Source: Ruminococcaceae bacterium UBA2656 (GTDB lineage Bacteria; Bacillota; Clostridia; Oscillospirales; Acutalibacteraceae). From it: 10,291 bases of DNA. The DNA is taken from positions 3,349-13,639 of the forward strand of contig DENA01000009.1 of assembly GCA_002359465.1 (NCBI GenBank). The letters run 5' to 3'. The notes beneath the pieces are model-generated. The model made no database searches. It saw nothing but the letters and a program-made list of their open reading frames with translations, and was not told the origin of the DNA. Shown one piece after another: positions 1 through 6,439 of the stretch (positions are counted from its first letter, which is position 1; each line of letters starts with the position of its first letter). The position numbers were made by a program, and so were the translations under genes.

Positions 1-185
1 ATCAGGGTTATAGCATTGCCCAGTTCACATTTGACCACCGGAATATTCTTGTCAGTTGAAGAGGACAGCAGTTGGAAATTAAGACTGCGCGAACACTGCT
101 GGTAGTCACCTGACCATGTTATAGTCGATACCAGTTGGCTGATATCAACGGTTCCACCGCTGTTTTTCAACAATAGTTTCAACAT
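1..185 (-). CDS. xkdQ: XkdQ/YqbQ-like tail hub (baseplate) protein, N-terminal part
   Basis: The first 61 codons of a minus-strand gene that runs off the left edge of the window. The ATG at 185-183 has a GGAGG at 195-191, five bases upstream, which overlaps the stop codon of the LysM gene, so the two are translationally linked. The protein begins MLKLLLKNSGGTVDISQLVS, followed by a TITWSGDYQQCSRSLNFQLL stretch, which resembles the start of XkdQ/YqbQ proteins of PBSX-like contractile tails. That family is related to the gpD/gp27 hub that sits at the tail tip and joins tube to baseplate. Its place directly after the LysM protein matches the xkdP-xkdQ order of PBSX. The family assignment rests on the N-terminus and position only, as most of the roughly 300-residue protein lies outside the window. 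Confidence 0.72.
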   Translation of the reverse strand, partial: MLKLLLKNSGGTVDISQLVSTITWSGDYQQCSRSLNFQLLSSSTDKNIPVVKCELGNAITL

Positions 186-194
186 AAGTCCCTC

Positions 195-833
195 CTAAAG
201 CTGGCCTTTGGCGGGCAATTTAATTATCTGTCCAACATAAATCAAACTGGGATTTTTAATGTTATTGTATTTTGCCAGCTTGGAGTACAATGAGGCATCA
301 CCGTAAATCTTTCGGCAAATTGCACTGAGCGTATCTCCTCTTTTTACGGGATAAGTTTTTGCTGTGTCCGTAGCGGTACCTGTCCTCCGGCTGGAATTGC
401 TGCTCGCTGTTTGTACTGTTACAGCGTTCAAAATTCGCTGTTCGCGCAAGGTGATTGAGCTATACACATCGTTGGTCCCGTCTTTCTCGGAACTGTTTAT
501 GGATTCCACTTTAACCGGAATATTAAACGGTGTACCGGAAACCACAAAGCGCAGCAGTTTTCTATCATCGCACCATTTTTGAATGGCGTTCACATAATAA
601 TACGGTTCTAATACCGTACCTGCATTAATAAATGGATAAGGACTTGCGGGAAACATGCAGTCAATCTTGATGGTGGCCAGCGTTGTGTATCCGGCAATAT
701 TTACATCTCCCACCGTATGAATATTGATGGTTTCCATTCGGATTCCATGATCAATGGAAAAATTATCAGGAGTAACGGGGAGTATCAGTTCTGTATTGGT
801 TTCGGTATCTTTGAAAATAAGCAATCTAAGCAT
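195..833 (-). CDS. xkdP: XkdP-like LysM tail protein
   Basis: Encodes 212 residues. I place the start at 833 (MLRLLIFKDTETN) rather than at the ATG ten codons upstream, because AGGAGGT ends six to seven bases before it. The N-terminal two thirds resemble the XkdP/YqbP family of PBSX-like tails, in which a T4 gp53-like or P2 gpX-like protein links tape measure and hub. The last 50 residues (about 160-208) are one LysM domain, with YPVKRGDTL at its start, an IYGDASLYSKLAKYN core and a closing GQIIKLP. LysM binds N-acetylglucosamine polymers, so in tails this module may touch peptidoglycan or simply serve as a baseplate spike adaptor. A low-complexity Ser/Thr linker (about 142-158) separates the two parts. 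The gene lies between tape measure and hub, as in PBSX and diffocin-type clusters. The role is inferred from family and order. Confidence 0.82.
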   Translation of the reverse strand: MLRLLIFKDTETNTELILPVTPDNFSIDHGIRMETINIHTVGDVNIAGYTTLATIKIDCMFPASPYPFINAGTVLEPYYYVNAIQKWCDDRKLLRFVVSGTPFNIPVKVESINSSEKDGTNDVYSSITLREQRILNAVTVQTASSNSSRRTGTATDTAKTYPVKRGDTLSAICRKIYGDASLYSKLAKYNNIKNPSLIYVGQIIKLPAKGQL

Positions 834-942
834 ATTCCACCTCCTGGGGGTATAAGGAAGCAACTGTCTGTTGGTAGTCGCTTTCTTATATGATTAACAT
901 TGGTTTTATTTAAGGTGTATCGGTATCCAATTTATATTTAAG

Positions 943-962
943 CCGGCTTCTATTGAAGCCGA
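943..962 (-). other. short hairpin in the tape measure-LysM gap
   Basis: A perfect 7-base stem (CGGCTTC, 944-950, with GAAGCCG, 955-961) and a TATT loop lie 14 bases past the tape measure stop. The 142-base gap between tape measure and LysM gene (834-975) is the longest inside the otherwise tightly packed tail operon. On the minus strand no T run follows the stem, so it is a weak candidate for termination and could instead be an mRNA-processing or stability element. Confidence 0.35.
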
Positions 963-975
963 TGGAAATGGAGAT

Positions 976-2964
976 TCAGGACGCTATAGCCACAGCGGAT
1001 ATTTTCGTGAGCTTTTCCACAAACGCGCGGGCAATTTTATCAATATCAGCTTCCTCACGCACAACAAAACTGTTTCCGGTTATGGTTACATTTGGATAAT
1101 TTTTCGCGGAGCGTGCTTCCACTGCTGTACTGACAGTTTCACCCTCATGCAGCAAGGCCGGAAAATTATTGTAAGGAATACGGAAGAAACCTGTAGCACC
1201 GCTTATTTTCTTATTCTGCTGTTTTGGATCTTCCTTTGTTATACCTGCCATTCCTGATATTTTAGCTTTGGCAGTGGGCTTCGCTTCTCCGGGATTTACC
1301 ATTCCATATAATCCAGACTTCGGAGCCGCATCCATGCCTGTGGAAAACTGCTGTCCCATCACATACCCTGTATTCCAATATGATTCTTTCATGGATTTAT
1401 CATTTCTAATACCTGCAGCTAAATCTAAATCTGATTTCAACTGCAGTTGATAACCCGCACTTGCTTTATATTCATTTTCTCCCTGTACCTGCGCCTGGGC
1501 GAGCAGCTGCCCCATTTTGACTCTATCATTCTGCTTGGCGGCTTCCTTGTAATCGGTAGTCTCCATCATGTGTGTCATTGACTTTTGTACAGATTCATCG
1601 TGAGTATTATCCAGAGACGCCTTCCATTCGCCTATCATGGAATACGCATCTTTCATCTTGGTTCCATTCTCACCCTGCATCCATTTTGTCTGTTCTTCAA
1701 GTCCGGACTTTCTCTGCTGATTATATCCGCTCCCCATTGCCGCATCCAGTTCATCTTTCGCATTGTTATAGGCTGTTTGAGTGCCTTGAAAAGTTTTCTT
1801 TTGTTTGCCCATACTTCCGGAATACGTTGTTCCCAAGGTGTCCGAAATAATTCGACTTGCCTGATCTCCAGATAATTTTCCACCTGCAACCATTTTTTGA
1901 GCATTTTCCTGACTTGTATTCAATCCTTTGGCAAGATAGTCCCATACACTAATGCCCCGTGACTGCAAAGCATTTAGATCATCCATGCTTGCTTTTCCAG
2001 ATAATTTCATATTGCCCAGACTGGCAGCAACAGCATTTATCTCTTCTCCGCTCATACCCAGTGCCGTGCCTGCGTCTCCCAATTTCGACAGCATTGGAAT
2101 GATATCATCCTGACGATAGCCATTGGAAAGCAAGGTTTTGCTGATTCCTGCCAGTTCGTCATATGGAATCGGGCTGTTAGAGGCAAAACCAGAGATTTTA
2201 GAAACCAACTCATCTGCTGCAGCTTCGTTTCCGCCAAGTGAATTGGAAAATGACAATTTATCTTGTTCTCTGCCCGAAGCAATTTCGGTACCACGTGAAA
2301 GCGTTTGTTCCTGAGACTTCTTAATATCGTTATAACTTTCCTGGACATCGGTTTTAAACGCATCATCTTTTTTTTCTTTTATCTCGTTTAGGCCGTTAAT
2401 TGTGCCCAGTGCTCCACCTACCAAACCGCCAATTGCCGGGCCGATTACCGGAATGGCAGCGCCCGCGATAGCTCCATTAATTGCGCCGCCGGCCACGCTG
2501 CTGAACATGGTTTGTGTCTCAGCACCAAAAGCGCTGCCAACCGTAGTACTAACAACATTCAGCGCTGTATCTATTGCCATTTTCCCGAGTTCCGAAGTTG
2601 CAATATTCTTTTCTTTACCAGGATCTATACTTTCCGCCTTATTGCCAGCCTTGCTTGCGGCAGTTGCAACATTATTGATTTGATTTACAGTTTTAACCAT
2701 TGGTGCCTGTAAATTATTTATGCTTTGATTGAGGGGCTCAACAGTGCTTTTTAAAGAAACAGCACGTTCTTCGAGCATTTTAAGCTGATTTTCCATGTGA
2801 CCAGATTCGAAGCGAAGGACTACCCTCTCACTATTTATGGAATGTATGTGCTTTATAAAAGTTTCCGCCTCATTATTAAGCGTAAAGATGGAATTTTTTA
2901 TGGTTGTAATTTGCCCCAGAGCCAAATTTGTACCGCCGATCAAAATTCTAAGTTCATTCGCCAC
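976..2964 (-). CDS. phage tail tape measure protein
   Basis: Encodes 662 residues from a GTG start at 2964-2962. A GAGGAG lies 11 bases upstream, and the start overlaps by one base the stop of the frameshift extension (TAGTG). Tape measure proteins set tail length while the tube polymerises around them. Seen here: a heptad-like, Gln/Asn-rich N-terminus (about 20-110); a Gly/Ala-rich hydrophobic stretch (about 155-192, with AINGAIAGAAIPVIGPAIGG), typical of membrane-active tape measure segments; a TP901-like core (about 240-390, with GEEINAVAASLGNMK and LQSRGISVWDYLAKG); long charged helices (about 390-530); and a C-terminal block (600-662) with PALLHEGETV and NSFVVREEADIDKIA, found in many clostridial prophage tape measures. 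At the usual 1.5 angstroms per residue, 662 residues predict a tail of about 100 nm. It is short for a Firmicute myophage, as expected for a tailocin. Confidence 0.9.
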   Translation of the reverse strand: MANELRILIGGTNLALGQITTIKNSIFTLNNEAETFIKHIHSINSERVVLRFESGHMENQLKMLEERAVSLKSTVEPLNQSINNLQAPMVKTVNQINNVATAASKAGNKAESIDPGKEKNIATSELGKMAIDTALNVVSTTVGSAFGAETQTMFSSVAGGAINGAIAGAAIPVIGPAIGGLVGGALGTINGLNEIKEKKDDAFKTDVQESYNDIKKSQEQTLSRGTEIASGREQDKLSFSNSLGGNEAAADELVSKISGFASNSPIPYDELAGISKTLLSNGYRQDDIIPMLSKLGDAGTALGMSGEEINAVAASLGNMKLSGKASMDDLNALQSRGISVWDYLAKGLNTSQENAQKMVAGGKLSGDQASRIISDTLGTTYSGSMGKQKKTFQGTQTAYNNAKDELDAAMGSGYNQQRKSGLEEQTKWMQGENGTKMKDAYSMIGEWKASLDNTHDESVQKSMTHMMETTDYKEAAKQNDRVKMGQLLAQAQVQGENEYKASAGYQLQLKSDLDLAAGIRNDKSMKESYWNTGYVMGQQFSTGMDAAPKSGLYGMVNPGEAKPTAKAKISGMAGITKEDPKQQNKKISGATGFFRIPYNNFPALLHEGETVSTAVEARSAKNYPNVTITGNSFVVREEADIDKIARAFVEKLTKISAVAIAS

Positions 2965-3478
2965 TATTTCTTCAACTCCTCAAAATATTTATCTATGAAG
3001 GCTCTTATTACGACCTTTTCACCTTCCGGAAGGTTGTAATAAGAGCCAGGTAAAAGATTTTTCTTGATGAACAAATAGTACATCAGCTGCATTTCACCGT
3101 CTGTGTCTATTTTTTTTTAATTTCTTCCACAGTCGAAATGCGGTACCCGCTCAGTATCTCAACTTCGCGGGAAATGTCGGTGATTTCACCGGGGAGCAGC
3201 ATGTTTTTTACTAGTTCAGCCGGTGTAGCCGCCTTGTATTTTTCCAGGAGTTCCTTCGCCTTTAAATCCGGCGAAGAAACACCTGCCAACAAAATATACA
3301 CTTCCATATCATCTCCGCTGTGGGTGTCTTTAATTTCTACCACACGGCTGTAAGTTAGCGCCTTCATAGTGAAAATGACATCCCCACCGCAGATTTCACT
3401 CAATCGTTTTAATTTAATTTGTTTTTCCGGCGGATTTGGGGTTTCCGATTTCAGCAGTAAATCCAGTGTACTGTCCAT
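2964..3478 (-). CDS. tail assembly chaperone, long -1 frameshift product (gpGT-like)
   Basis: Predicted 171-residue fusion made when ribosomes slip back one base on the run of nine A residues (mRNA sense) at 3118-3110, just before the short form's UAG (3109-3107). In frame 0 the end reads AUU AAA AAA AAA UAG; in the -1 frame translation continues for 48 codons (starting IDTDGEMQLMYYLFIKKNLL, later LPEGEKVVIRAFIDKYF) to a TAG at 2966-2964 that overlaps the tape measure GTG by one base. The 48-codon frame is open, has no good start signal of its own, and fills exactly the gap between chaperone and tape measure. This is the arrangement of lambda G/GT and of the matching genes in most long-tailed phages. 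By analogy, both forms coat the tape measure before tube assembly. The slippage is inferred from the run and the layout, not shown. Confidence 0.8.
3000..3047 (-). other. long inverted repeat inside the frameshift extension
   Basis: A 12-base perfect stem (3000-3011 with 3036-3047) continues after one mismatch for five more pairs (3013-3017 with 3030-3034), leaving a 12-base loop. It lies within the 48-codon -1 extension, about 63 bases downstream of the A9 slip site and about 36 bases before the tape measure start. No T run follows on either strand, so it is not a typical terminator. It could modulate frameshifting, couple chaperone translation to tape measure translation, or protect the mRNA. 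Confidence 0.7.
3107..3478 (-). CDS. xkdN: tail assembly chaperone, short form (XkdN-like)
   Basis: Encodes 123 residues, with the start at 3478 and GGAGG at 3489-3485, six bases upstream. It begins one base after the tube gene stop. The sequence (MDSTLDLLLKSETPNPPEKQ, GDVIFTMKALTYSRVVEI, SPDLKAKELLEKYKAATPAE, LVKNMLLPGEITDISREVEI) matches the XkdN-like tail assembly chaperone family of PBSX-type phages. The length and position between tail tube and tape measure also agree. It ends in three lysines encoded by nine consecutive A residues, the slip site for the longer product. By family, its role is to bind the tape measure in the cytoplasm and recruit tube subunits; it is not expected in the mature particle. 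Confidence 0.82.
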   Translation of the reverse strand: MDSTLDLLLKSETPNPPEKQIKLKRLSEICGGDVIFTMKALTYSRVVEIKDTHSGDDMEVYILLAGVSSPDLKAKELLEKYKAATPAELVKNMLLPGEITDISREVEILSGYRISTVEEIKKK

Positions 3479-3479
3479 T

Positions 3480-3911
3480 TTATTCCTCCGGAATTTTATC
3501 GAGGTAAGTATAATCGGAGTAGGTGAATGGACTTTCTATTGTTCCGGTCTTGCCGGCTTCCCAATCTGAAATGGTCAAGTCGTCAAATGAAACACCTGTA
3601 ACGGAAACACGTTCTGCGCCGTATGCATCCGGGTCGTCCAACTTGGAAATAAGTGTAAAGCGTACATCCTTACCATTTTTAATCTCTTCGCCGATCAGCC
3701 TTGCCATGCGGCTGCTGGTCTTATAAAGTTTAACAGTGCCAGTACATTCGACACTGGTGACCTTATTGTCCTGAACCATTTTGCCGCAGCGTGCAATTTT
3801 TTCCTTGTTAAACTTCGCCATTAGTTTGCATCCAAAGCATTCAGAAACATACTCTCCGTTAAGCCAGACCTCGCCCCATGTACCGGAAATTACTCTTTTT
3901 GCGCTATCCAT
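3480..3911 (-). CDS. xkdM: contractile-tail tube protein (XkdM-like)
   Basis: Encodes 143 residues from the ATG at 3911, with an AAGGAGGG about seven bases upstream that overlaps the end of the sheath gene. The protein (MDSAKRVISGTWGEVWLNGE, then ECFGCKLMAKFNKEKIARCG, later GTVKLYKTSSRM, LDDPDAYGAERVSVTGVSFD and a closing Thr/Tyr-rich segment) fits the XkdM/DUF2001 tail tube family of PBSX-like particles. These roughly 145-residue proteins stack as hexameric rings to form the inner tube that the sheath drives through the target envelope. It sits directly downstream of the sheath gene, as in PBSX and diffocin-like loci. Length is normal and the frame is intact. Confidence 0.88.
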   Translation of the reverse strand: MDSAKRVISGTWGEVWLNGEYVSECFGCKLMAKFNKEKIARCGKMVQDNKVTSVECTGTVKLYKTSSRMARLIGEEIKNGKDVRFTLISKLDDPDAYGAERVSVTGVSFDDLTISDWEAGKTGTIESPFTYSDYTYLDKIPEE

Positions 3912-3924
3912 TTACGCACCCTCC

Positions 3925-4995
3925 TTAAAATGTAATATCTAGGTTAATATCTTCAATGGTATCCGGAATTCCTACCGTACCTTTTAAGAAAACACGTGAT
4001 CCGGTATCAGCCGTTTTTATTTTTTGTTCGGTCATACCGGAGACATCTGTCCCTTGGGCCTTCAAATAGGCCTCCTGTGCACTGACATCAATTTCCACAG
4101 ATGAATTACCTGACGTAAGCACGCCGCTGATTTCCAATTGCGTGAAATATTCTTTGATCGCAGTGATCAAAAGACATTTATTGTCGTAGACATTGCTATA
4201 CTTACCGATATAGTTATCCTGAGTAAGCAAGCGGAGATCATCCTGCATCATATCTACTGCTTCCATGATTTTAATTTTCTTGAAGGACGCATTCTTGGTA
4301 TTCGTAATGGTTGTCAAACTATTTACGCCACGACCTACTTTGACTTTCTCCCCATCATGGAAAAGAATGAACTGCCCAGCATCGACTGCCACATCCTTTT
4401 CGGTATCAGTCAAACGCTTTACATCTGTTACTTCAGGAAGTACCGCGTAGGTACAGGACACGGTGAGCGGTGTACCAGCTAGTAATCCAGCAACTCGTCC
4501 GCAATATGCAGCCGTACTGTAATTTGTATCTCCTACTTTGATATCCTCTGTCGTAAAATTAATAATTCCTTCATGGTCAGCGACTGCTTTAGGCAGCACA
4601 GCCTTAGGTGTACGCTTATCTGCGCGCTGCTCTTTAATCCAAGTACTGATTTGTGTGGCTTCATCCGCCGTACAATCTGATGGGCCAACTAAATAATTCA
4701 ATTTCTGAGTGGCCATATATGTAAGCGCCGCAGATAAATCCTTAGCATCTGCTGCCAATACATACGCTATTACCTTGCTAGGTTTATTGACATAGCCAAT
4801 AAATATTTTAGACAGATAATCCTTATTTACGGCGCTCAGATCGGCAGGGATCTGACTTTCGTCTGTCATGATATGAGTCCCCGCCGTTCCTGCGGCGGAG
4901 TCTTTCAGAATCGCCGCAACGATTCCACGCTGTGAGCGCCGTAATGCTGTTTCAGCCACATTTTTAAAACTAATGTTAATATTAGGAAGTCCCAT
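3925..4995 (-). CDS. xkdK: contractile tail sheath protein (XkdK-like)
   Basis: Encodes 356 residues from the ATG at 4995, with AGGAGG at 5008-5003, seven bases upstream and overlapping the previous stop. Family features seen: an N-terminal GLPNINISFKNVAETALRRS segment; GIVAAILKDSA; a central region with AYCGRVAGLLAGTPLTVSCT; GQFILFHDGEKVKVGRGVNS; and a C-terminal part with EAVDMMQDDLR and NKCLLITAIKEYFTQLE. The end (DIEDINLDITF-like) matches the last strand by which neighbouring sheath subunits hold each other. Sheath proteins form the contractile outer cylinder. At 356 residues it is at the short end of the family, lacking a large extra surface domain, as common in clostridial prophages and diffocin-like particles. 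Its presence makes the tail a contractile (myovirus or R-type) one. Confidence 0.9.
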   Translation of the reverse strand: MGLPNINISFKNVAETALRRSQRGIVAAILKDSAAGTAGTHIMTDESQIPADLSAVNKDYLSKIFIGYVNKPSKVIAYVLAADAKDLSAALTYMATQKLNYLVGPSDCTADEATQISTWIKEQRADKRTPKAVLPKAVADHEGIINFTTEDIKVGDTNYSTAAYCGRVAGLLAGTPLTVSCTYAVLPEVTDVKRLTDTEKDVAVDAGQFILFHDGEKVKVGRGVNSLTTITNTKNASFKKIKIMEAVDMMQDDLRLLTQDNYIGKYSNVYDNKCLLITAIKEYFTQLEISGVLTSGNSSVEIDVSAQEAYLKAQGTDVSGMTEQKIKTADTGSRVFLKGTVGIPDTIEDINLDITF

Positions 4996-4997
4996 TA

Positions 4998-5450
4998 TTA
5001 TTCCTCCTCATTCAATTCAAAATTTACTTCTTCCATAAGCGGAGCATTGCCCATCTCACCAATACGATCATCAAAATAATCAAATCTTAAGTAAACGCAG
5101 GCGCTGTCTACATCTATACCGCGATTTTTTGCCATAACCATGAGTTGTCTATCTCCAACATTAATAAAGCCTTTGCGAAAAACAGACATTATGCCGGCTT
5201 GAATTTCCACAAGATTTTCAGCGTTTACATTTCCACTTTCATCAACCTTGGTAAAATAGGTAACGCTAAAACGTGCCCTAATTTTAACGGTGTTCCGATT
5301 TGCAGGCCGTTCAATCGCTTTGACTGTTTTAACACAAAAGCTTGGACGGGAAAAGTCTTTCGGGCAACTATTCAGGTATACAGTGATTACGGGATATTTT
5401 TCTGACAGTATCTTATTGATTGCATCGACAATCTGACCTGTTATGATCAA
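4998..5450 (-). CDS. tail terminator-like phage protein (DUF6838-like)
   Basis: Encodes 150 residues. The only usable start in this frame is a TTG at 5450-5448; a G6 run (5466-5461) ten bases upstream and AGGA closer in may serve as binding site. The stop (5000-4998) lies two bases before the sheath start. The sequence (IITGQIVDAINKILSEKYPV, then LNSCPKDFSRPSFCVKTVKA, ARFSVTYFTKVDESGNVNAE, AENLVEIQAGIM and a closing LRFDYFDDRIGEMG) resembles the small alpha/beta proteins placed just before the sheath gene in clostridial contractile prophages, thought to be tail terminators or head-tail completion proteins. In a headless particle the terminator would cap the end of sheath and tube. The family name is from memory of such clusters and is less certain than for the neighbours. 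Confidence 0.65.
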   Translation of the reverse strand: MIITGQIVDAINKILSEKYPVITVYLNSCPKDFSRPSFCVKTVKAIERPANRNTVKIRARFSVTYFTKVDESGNVNAENLVEIQAGIMSVFRKGFINVGDRQLMVMAKNRGIDVDSACVYLRFDYFDDRIGEMGNAPLMEEVNFELNEEE

Positions 5451-5496
5451 TTTCCTATCACCCCCCTTAATGGTTATTAAACCAACTTCTCTACTC

Positions 5497-5607
5497 CTAC
5501 GGAATCACATATCTGCTTAGCTGCACTATTTGGTTTGATCTACATATTTGCGTAGATATTTCGTCAGACTTCGGCTTGATGTATTTTATATGTAAAAATT
5601 GAATCAT
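5497..5607 (-). CDS. small hypothetical protein, 36 residues
   Basis: A short ORF (MIQFLHIKYIKPKSDEISTQ, then ICRSNQIVQLSRYVIP) not related to anything I recognise. It is supported by an unusually perfect ribosome binding site, AAAGGAGGTGA at 5626-5616, eight bases before the ATG at 5607. It lies between the leader and the tail-terminator-like gene, 46 bases before the latter's TTG start, and would be the first gene of the tail operon. It has no evident membrane segment or known motif. Small leader-proximal genes of unknown function are common in prophage late operons. The perfect binding site could alternatively belong to a decayed remnant of a longer gene, for example one lost with the head module. 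A 32-codon frame (5609-5707, starting MDAPFPYNGASV) ends one base before this ATG, but has no binding site and is not called. Confidence 0.55.
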   Translation of the reverse strand: MIQFLHIKYIKPKSDEISTQICRSNQIVQLSRYVIP

Positions 5608-5773
5608 TCTACCTTTCACCTCCTTTATAAATACTATTTTTATGATCAGGATGGATAATCAATTTAAAGAACACAGACGCCCCATTATATGGAAACGGAG
5701 CGTCCATGTAAGAGGATGCGCGGTACTGTCATTGCACGCCCCGCGCAGGCGAGAGTGATGATGTCTAAATCTC

Positions 5774-5814
5774 ACTAATAACATTAAAGCACTTAAGCAT
5801 GTCCCTTGTGTTAC
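5774..5814 (-). repeat. regulatory-like element, copy A (tail operon side)
   Basis: One of three copies of a roughly 41-base element. Read on the minus strand it is GTAACACAAGGGACATGCTT followed by AAGTGCTTTAATGTTATTAG. Shared positions across copies are GTAACACA, GGAC, a short A/T stretch, and a TTTAAT..TATTA block about 20 bases further on. Two conserved blocks at that distance suggest a promoter or a dimeric activator site. This copy begins about 207 bases before the small ORF that opens the tail operon. Confidence 0.65.
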
Positions 5815-5886
5815 CCATTTTTATGTACCTCTCTGAAGCCCATGCCTATTAACCTAAAGTTCACTAGATCTTAGGTATTATCATCT

Positions 5887-5931
5887 GTTGTCTATAATAT
5901 TGTGTTAGTCCTAGTTGTCTATAAAATATTG
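5887..5931. repeat. tandem direct repeat GTTGTCTATAA..ATATTG
   Basis: Two near-identical units, GTTGTCTATAATATTG (5887-5902) and GTTGTCTATAAAATATTG (5914-5931), start 27 bases apart, close to an integral number of helical turns. They sit between copies A and B of the larger element in the leader of the tail operon. This is typical of paired operator sites for a repressor or activator. Confidence 0.6.
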
Positions 5932-5992
5932 AACATTGGATTGGGATTTTGATCTATCTAATTCACGGTTCTATTAGAATATGAACAGTTTT

Positions 5993-6032
5993 ACTGATAA
6001 CACTAACTTTTTAAGTACGTCCTGTGTGTTAC
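5993..6032 (-). repeat. regulatory-like element, copy B (after regulator gene)
   Basis: Second copy, minus strand GTAACACACAGGACGTACTT followed by AAAAAGTTAGTGTTATCAGT. It starts six bases past the regulator's stop codon, so it can drive or control only what lies downstream, the tail operon. About 30 of 40 aligned positions match copy A, by hand alignment with one gap. In this copy only, AAGTACGT (6013-6020) and ACGCACTT (6031-6038) form an imperfect inverted repeat reaching into the regulator's stop. Confidence 0.65.
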
Positions 6033-6037
6033 GCACT

Positions 6038-6439
6038 TCAAACCATCCCTTTTTTCGCCGCTAAAAGGAAGAAGAATTTCTGACGTTTCGCATAGAATTG
6101 ACGTCGACCGCACGGGACTTCCAAGTAATCATACTGAATTCCCTGGGTGACATTTTTCAAAATAGCTTCAGAGATTTCACAGTCAGTTTCTACTGCCGTA
6201 TTATGGATTAATTCAACGTCCCGTGAAAGTTGCTCAGCTTTTAGCACCGCTTGTTCAACCGGATTGTTCATCCCGTTTCCACGTGGCAATCCAGTGATAC
6301 GGGGACTATAGTATGGGTCATGCAACTCCTTAATCTTTTTTTTCTTTTCATTGTATTGTAAGCAAAAATTGATTAGTTCCCTATATGCTAATTTTGAGAT
6401 TCCATATTCATCAAGCTTTAAATCCCGTTTATTTGGCAA
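6038..6439 (-). CDS. RinA/ArpU-like phage late transcription regulator
   Basis: Encodes 133 residues. I choose TTG at 6439 over GTG at 6448, because AAGGAG (6453-6448) would overlap the GTG but sits eight bases before the TTG. The family's proteins also usually begin this close to the LKLDEYGISK motif. Seen: basic N-terminus with LKLDEYGISKLAYRELINFC; a middle block ITGLPRGNGMNNPVEQAVLK; a helical EQLSRDVELIHNTAV segment; and a C-terminal helix-turn-helix-like end (about 98-128) with VTQGIQYDYLEVPCGRRQFY and KFFFLL. This matches the small sigma-like RinA/ArpU/Xpf-type activators that switch on late genes in Firmicute prophages. In intact phages the gene precedes the small terminase; here the tail operon follows directly. 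It probably activates the tail operon, and itself, through the repeated elements on both sides. DNA binding is inferred from the family. Confidence 0.78.
   Translation of the reverse strand: MPNKRDLKLDEYGISKLAYRELINFCLQYNEKKKKIKELHDPYYSPRITGLPRGNGMNNPVEQAVLKAEQLSRDVELIHNTAVETDCEISEAILKNVTQGIQYDYLEVPCGRRQFYAKRQKFFFLLAAKKGMV

Larger units (their letters stand above)
5608..6037 (-). promoter_or_regulatory. non-coding leader of the tail operon
   Basis: About 430 bases between the regulator stop and the first small ORF of the tail operon without a convincing gene. It holds two copies of the ~41-base element described separately, a tandem GTTGTCTATAA repeat (5887-5931), a 6-base inverted repeat (ACCTAA 5852-5857 with TTAGGT 5871-5876), and a GC-rich structured stretch. 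In that stretch a 7-base stem joins 5717-5723 to 5741-5747, and a 5-base stem joins 5676-5680 to 5700-5704. The likely role is promoter and long 5' untranslated region of the tail genes. The local jump in GC content at 5675-5755 suggests structured RNA or a remnant of another sequence. Confidence 0.6.

Noticed and set aside
943..962. Hairpin after the tape measure gene as an intrinsic terminator
   Set aside because: The stem is only 7 bases and no T run follows on the minus strand; operon continuation into the LysM and hub genes is expected.
2402..2683. 93-codon Pro/Ala-rich plus-strand ORF
   Set aside because: It is the mirror of the Gly/Ala-rich hydrophobic segment of the tape measure gene and has no start signal.
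5609..5707. 32-codon minus-strand ORF (starts MDAPFPYNGASV) ending just before the 36-codon ORF
   Set aside because: It looks plausible by composition and position, but has no ribosome binding site and overlaps a hairpin-forming stretch; mentioned only in the note on the neighbouring ORF.
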